A stretch of DNA of 53,833 nucleotides from Clostridiales bacterium (GTDB lineage: Bacteria; Bacillota; Clostridia; Oscillospirales; Oscillospiraceae). Below the pieces are notes generated by a model, which saw only the letters and a program-made list of their open reading frames with translations, was not told the origin of the DNA and searched no databases. The translations under genes and the position numbers were made by a program. Positions 51,398-53,833 of this stretch are shown one piece after another (within the stretch, counting starts at the first letter, position 1; each line of letters begins with the position of its first letter). The stretch spans positions 1 to 53,833 of the forward strand of contig SFEG01000010.1 of the NCBI GenBank assembly GCA_004558025.1, given 5' to 3'.

Positions 51398-51841
51398 TCA
51401 GCCTGCCATAAGCTCTATGCTGACAACGCCGGGAACGGTGCTCAGCCTCGCCATGAGCTCATCGCTGCTGATGACGAGATTTTCCGGCGCTATGGATATC
51501 GTCACGAGCGCGACGCCGTTTGCCGGTATCGACTGATTGATTGTGAGTATATTCGCGCCCGATTCGGTAAAGATAGACAATACCGAGGCAAGCTTGCCCG
51601 GTTTATCGTGCAGCTTTATGTGGAAGGTCATGATGGCGTCGCGCTTCATGTCGCGGAACGGCGCTATGCAGTCCTTGTATTTATAAAACGCGCTTCGGCT
51701 CAGGTCGACGCGCTCGACAGCCTCGGCGACCGTGCGTGCCTCGCCCGTTTCAAGAAGCGATTTTGCTTCAGTGACCTTGACGAACACCTCGGGAAGCGCC
51801 GTTGCTTCTACGAGATAGTATTTGGGTTTTGCATTTGCCAT
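51398..51841 (-). CDS. ACT domain-containing protein (UPF0735/PheB-like)
   Basis: A 147-residue protein, the standard length of UPF0735. An N-terminal HTH-like part (YYLVEATALPEVFVKVTEAK, EAVERVDLSRSAFYKYKD) precedes an ACT domain (DAIMTFHIKLHDKPGKLASV, ILTINQSIPANGVALVTI). Bacillus PheB is encoded next to homoserine and phenylalanine genes and probably senses an amino acid; the biochemical role is unproven. Here it stands upstream of aspartate kinase. ATG at 51841 follows AGGAGGCTCGAAA; the long open frame upstream is not coding. Confidence 0.9.
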   Translation of the reverse strand: MANAKPKYYLVEATALPEVFVKVTEAKSLLETGEARTVAEAVERVDLSRSAFYKYKDCIAPFRDMKRDAIMTFHIKLHDKPGKLASVLSIFTESGANILTINQSIPANGVALVTISIAPENLVISSDELMARLSTVPGVVSIELMAG

Positions 51842-51953
51842 TTTCGAGCCTCCTGTCTGCAACACGATGACATTTGTTCGCGTATTACGGAGTTTATCAC
51901 ATTTCGGCGGCGATATCAATAGGCCACGGAGAAAAAAGTCGGAGGGGAGACAC

Positions 51954-52385
51954 ATGCTGCTTGGCATATTATTCAGTGTGATCGCAGGAATGGCAATGAG
52001 CGTGCAGGGCGTTATGAACACGCGCCTTGGGGAGGGGATAGGCAACATGGAGGCAAACGCATTCGTGCAGGGAACGGCCTTTGCGCTGGCGCTCATTGCG
52101 CTTATATTTTGGCGGCAGGGCAGCTTCACGGCGCTTGGAGGCGTGAATAAGCTGTATTGGCTCGGCGGCGTGCTGGGCATAGTCATAACGCTCACAGTCA
52201 TGCTGGGCATAAAAAGCCTCGGTACGACGGTCGCCATATCGATCATTCTCATTTCTCAGCTGATGGTTGCGGCGCTCATCGATGCCTTCGGCATCATGGG
52301 CAGCGAGAAGATAGCCTTCGGCTGGAACAAATACGTGGGGCTTGCCGTTATGTGCGGCGGAATGCTGCTGTTTAAATACAATTAA
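51954..52385 (+). CDS. DMT superfamily permease, YdcZ/DUF606 type
   Basis: A 143-residue membrane protein with five hydrophobic helices. MLLGILFSVIAGMAMSVQGV, MNTRLGEGIGNMEANAF and WLGGVLGIVITLTVMLGIKS match the half-size DMT_YdcZ family, which works as paired subunits in other bacteria. Only one copy is present here, so a homodimer is likely. GGAGGGGAGACAC precedes the ATG. The substrate is unknown. Confidence 0.85.
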   Translation: MLLGILFSVIAGMAMSVQGVMNTRLGEGIGNMEANAFVQGTAFALALIALIFWRQGSFTALGGVNKLYWLGGVLGIVITLTVMLGIKSLGTTVAISIILISQLMVAALIDAFGIMGSEKIAFGWNKYVGLAVMCGGMLLFKYN

Positions 52386-52448
52386 TAAAAATAACGGGAA
52401 GTATGAAAAATTTATGAGAATTTATTATAATTTCCCACATTTGCCTAC

Positions 52449-52476
52449 TTGAAATTTACGCTCGGTGTGGTAAAAT
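52449..52476 (+). promoter_or_regulatory. Promoter of the small membrane protein gene
   Basis: TTGAAA, 16 bases, TAAAAT, about 38 bases before the ATG at 52515. Confidence 0.55.
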
Positions 52477-52514
52477 AGACGATACTGAACGAAGAGTAAA
52501 GGAATGATGCGGAT

Positions 52515-52736
52515 ATGCTGTCAATAGCGAAAATTACGGCGCGCCAAGCTCATGCCGCAGGCCGGCAGGATAGTCATCATTTCATGACTCTATATAAGGC
52601 GTATCTGCGCGGCGCAGCGGAGGCTGCCGACGCTTATCAGGACAGTGAGCATGACCACAGTATGAAGATGGCGGTGGCAGCAATGATATTCGCTCTTTTA
52701 AGCTGGTTTGTCACACTGTATTTCGTTTTTAAGTGA
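52515..52736 (+). CDS. Small single-helix membrane protein, function unknown
   Basis: A 73-residue protein: a soluble His- and Ala-rich N-terminal part (QAHAAGRQDSHHF, EHDHSMK) and a C-terminal membrane helix (AVAAMIFALLSWFVTLYFVF). The His residues could bind metal, but nothing more can be read. It has its own promoter and terminator directly upstream of the spo0A control region. Confidence 0.65.
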   Translation: MLSIAKITARQAHAAGRQDSHHFMTLYKAYLRGAAEAADAYQDSEHDHSMKMAVAAMIFALLSWFVTLYFVFK

Positions 52737-52743
52737 ATTTTTT

Positions 52744-52773
52744 CACCCTGCGCAATGGCGCAGGGTGTTTTTT
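52744..52773 (+). terminator. Terminator upstream of the spo0A control region
   Basis: CACCCTGCGC-aat-GGCGCAGGGTG followed by T6. Confidence 0.92.
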
Positions 52774-52784
52774 GCGCCCGATTT

Positions 52785-52885
52785 TTCGACATAATATTAC
52801 ATAGTTGGGACAAAAACTGCGTAATCTGTCCGTGTTCGAGGCGATTTCGTCGAATTATGTCAACAATTTTTCCAATTGCTCGACA
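52785..52885. promoter_or_regulatory. Cluster of 0A-box-like heptamers upstream of spo0A
   Basis: Three matches to the Spo0A box TGTCGAA (or its complement TTCGACA) lie in 100 bp: TTCGACA (52785-52791, perfect), CGTCGAA (52848-52854, 6 of 7) and CTCGACA (52879-52885, 6 of 7). They fit autoregulation of spo0A as in Bacillus. I see no convincing sigma-A or sigma-H promoter between 52886 and 52985. Confidence 0.5.
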
Positions 52886-52999
52886 CGGTTCGTGTGCCAA
52901 AACGTTTCGGATATGGTAAGTTTATACCACAAAAGCGGCTGTTTTGCCTCAAAAGGTAAGGACAGCGCTGTTTGTGCAATTTACTGGAGGAGAATAGTT

Positions 53000-53776
53000 A
53001 TGGAAACCAAAACACGAGTGCTTATAGCAGACATTGATGAAGACTTCCGACGTCTGCTGAACGATGTTCTGTCGCAGGAGGACGACATGGAATGTGTCGG
53101 CGGCACGGACAACGGAGTTGACGCGCTTTCGCTTGCCGCCGAGCAGCAGCCGGATGTCCTGGTCATGGATCTGGTGCTGCTGAAGCTGGATGGCATAGAG
53201 GTTCTGAGGCATCTGCCGGATGCGTGCCCCGAAACCAAGGCGATCGTCGTCACGCACCTTTACCGCAGCGAGATCGTGCGCCAGTGCAGCGCCCTGGGCG
53301 CGGCATACTTTGTGCCCGAGCCCTGCGATGTCAATCTGCTGCTCGACCGCATACGTCAGATAAGCGCATTTCCGACGCAGGCGGAGGTCCTCGCGCCCGC
53401 CCGCACAAGTGACGCAGATCTCGAAGCGGCAGTCACCGAGATCATACACGAGATCGGCGTTCCGGCGCACATCAAGGGCTATCAGTATCTGCGCGAGGCG
53501 ATAATACTTACGATAAACGACATGGATATTATAAATGCCGTGACCAAGGTGCTGTATCCCGAGGTGGCAAAGAAGTTCGGCACGACCCCGTCGCGCGTCG
53601 AGCGCGCCATCCGCCATGCCATCGAGGTCGCGTGGGATCGCGGAGATATCGAGGTCCTGCAGAAGTTCTTCGGCTACACCGTGTCGAACATCAAAGGCAA
53701 GCCGACGAATTCAGAATTCATCGCAATGATCGCTGACTGTCTTTCCCTGCGTCAGAAGCAGGGCGTAATGCGCTGA
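53000..53776 (+). CDS. spo0A: Sporulation master regulator Spo0A with atypical receiver domain
   Basis: A 258-residue response regulator. The C-terminal DNA-binding domain is canonical (EIIHEIGVPAHIKGYQYLRE, TPSRVERAIRHAIEVAW, GYTVSNIKGKPTNSEFIAM), which fixes the identity. The receiver (1-120) keeps Asp11, the phospho-Asp57 (DVLVMDL) and Thr85, but the second pocket acid is Ile12, the usual Met-Pro after the phospho-Asp is Leu60-Leu61, and the invariant switch Lys is Glu107 (in YFVPEPCD). Phosphorylation or its coupling may therefore differ from the norm. GGAGG precedes ATG 53000. The window ends 57 bases after the stop, with no further gene visible. Confidence 0.95.
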   Translation: METKTRVLIADIDEDFRRLLNDVLSQEDDMECVGGTDNGVDALSLAAEQQPDVLVMDLVLLKLDGIEVLRHLPDACPETKAIVVTHLYRSEIVRQCSALGAAYFVPEPCDVNLLLDRIRQISAFPTQAEVLAPARTSDADLEAAVTEIIHEIGVPAHIKGYQYLREAIILTINDMDIINAVTKVLYPEVAKKFGTTPSRVERAIRHAIEVAWDRGDIEVLQKFFGYTVSNIKGKPTNSEFIAMIADCLSLRQKQGVMR

Positions 53777-53833
53777 AAACGCGGTGACTCAATGCTTTGC
53801 CTGGTGGATAAATGTGGTACTATACCGATGAAT

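Noticed and set aside
51842..52252. N-terminal extension of the ACT protein frame to 52252
   Set aside because: The extension overlaps the plus-strand YdcZ gene, is Met/Pro/Ser-rich without order, and the AGGAGG before 51841 marks the real start.
53777..53833. Promoter-like TTGCCT...TATACC after spo0A
   Set aside because: The spacing and the boxes are poor, and the window ends before any gene, so it cannot be supported.

Overview
The window reads as chromosomal core DNA of a spore-forming, strictly anaerobic Gram-positive bacterium of the class Clostridia, most likely a gut Oscillospirales/Ruminococcaceae-type lineage. The grounds are a Spo0A gene at the right end, a SpoVB-type flippase, long-form HPF, ECF-type vitamin transporters, a flavodiiron protein, strong GGAGG ribosome-binding sites, sigma-A type promoters and a moderately GC-rich base composition. 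I saw no rRNA, tRNA, CRISPR array, prophage or transposase gene. The taxonomic placement is inference from gene content and protein flavour.

Layout, left to right. 1-4.6 kb (mostly minus): a G1P dehydrogenase running off the left edge, a small P-loop protein, a repeat-rich gap, pgi and a DacF-type carboxypeptidase. 4.8-11.6 kb: an AI-2E-type permease, a cysteine desulfurase back to back with the tRNA methylthiotransferase mtaB, the serine pathway pair serC-serA, and a cytidylate kinase-like protein. 11.7-17 kb: a SpoVB-like flippase, an FMN riboswitch controlling the riboflavin transporter ribU, a SLOG/YpsA protein, pckA and a HAD phosphatase. 17.1-23 kb: a tight operon recJ-relA-dtd-MBL hydrolase-COG2426 membrane protein. 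23.2-27 kb: a large secreted M14 metallopeptidase with three SLH domains. 27-35.5 kb: a GH13 glucosidase with a PNPOx-fold protein, an ECF S component with coaX, an L-cysteine desulfidase-family protein, pssA, and a PucR regulator divergent from a 2-keto-3-deoxygluconate permease whose start is out of frame, followed by a deleted remnant of an acetolactate decarboxylase. 35.6-41.8 kb: a five-domain flavodiiron protein divergent from a Crp/Fnr regulator, then DegV, a small unknown protein, a nucleotidyltransferase and a coiled-coil membrane protein. 41.9-53.8 kb: an M29 aminopeptidase, a membrane protein plus a three-module leucine-rich-repeat protein, hpf, prmA, rsmE, repeat palindromes and a broken XRE-type regulator, a GntR regulator, a short aspartate kinase, a PheB-like ACT protein, a YdcZ-like permease, a small membrane protein and spo0A.

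Most genes are housekeeping. The points that deserve attention are: (i) a Spo0A whose DNA-binding domain is canonical but whose receiver has lost the second acidic-pocket residue, the Met-Pro after the phospho-Asp and the invariant Lys; (ii) two genes (the KDG permease and a 70-residue membrane protein) whose good start codon and body are in different frames at short A or T runs, the second on a canonical -1 slippery heptamer; (iii) an internally deleted acetolactate decarboxylase and a truncated XRE regulator, suggesting small-scale gene decay; (iv) the flavodiiron/Crp-Fnr divergent unit with a shared palindrome; (v) a duplicated terminator hairpin bracketing a structured 224-bp element; and (vi) the three-module LRR membrane protein. 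No single wholly new multi-gene system is evident to me.
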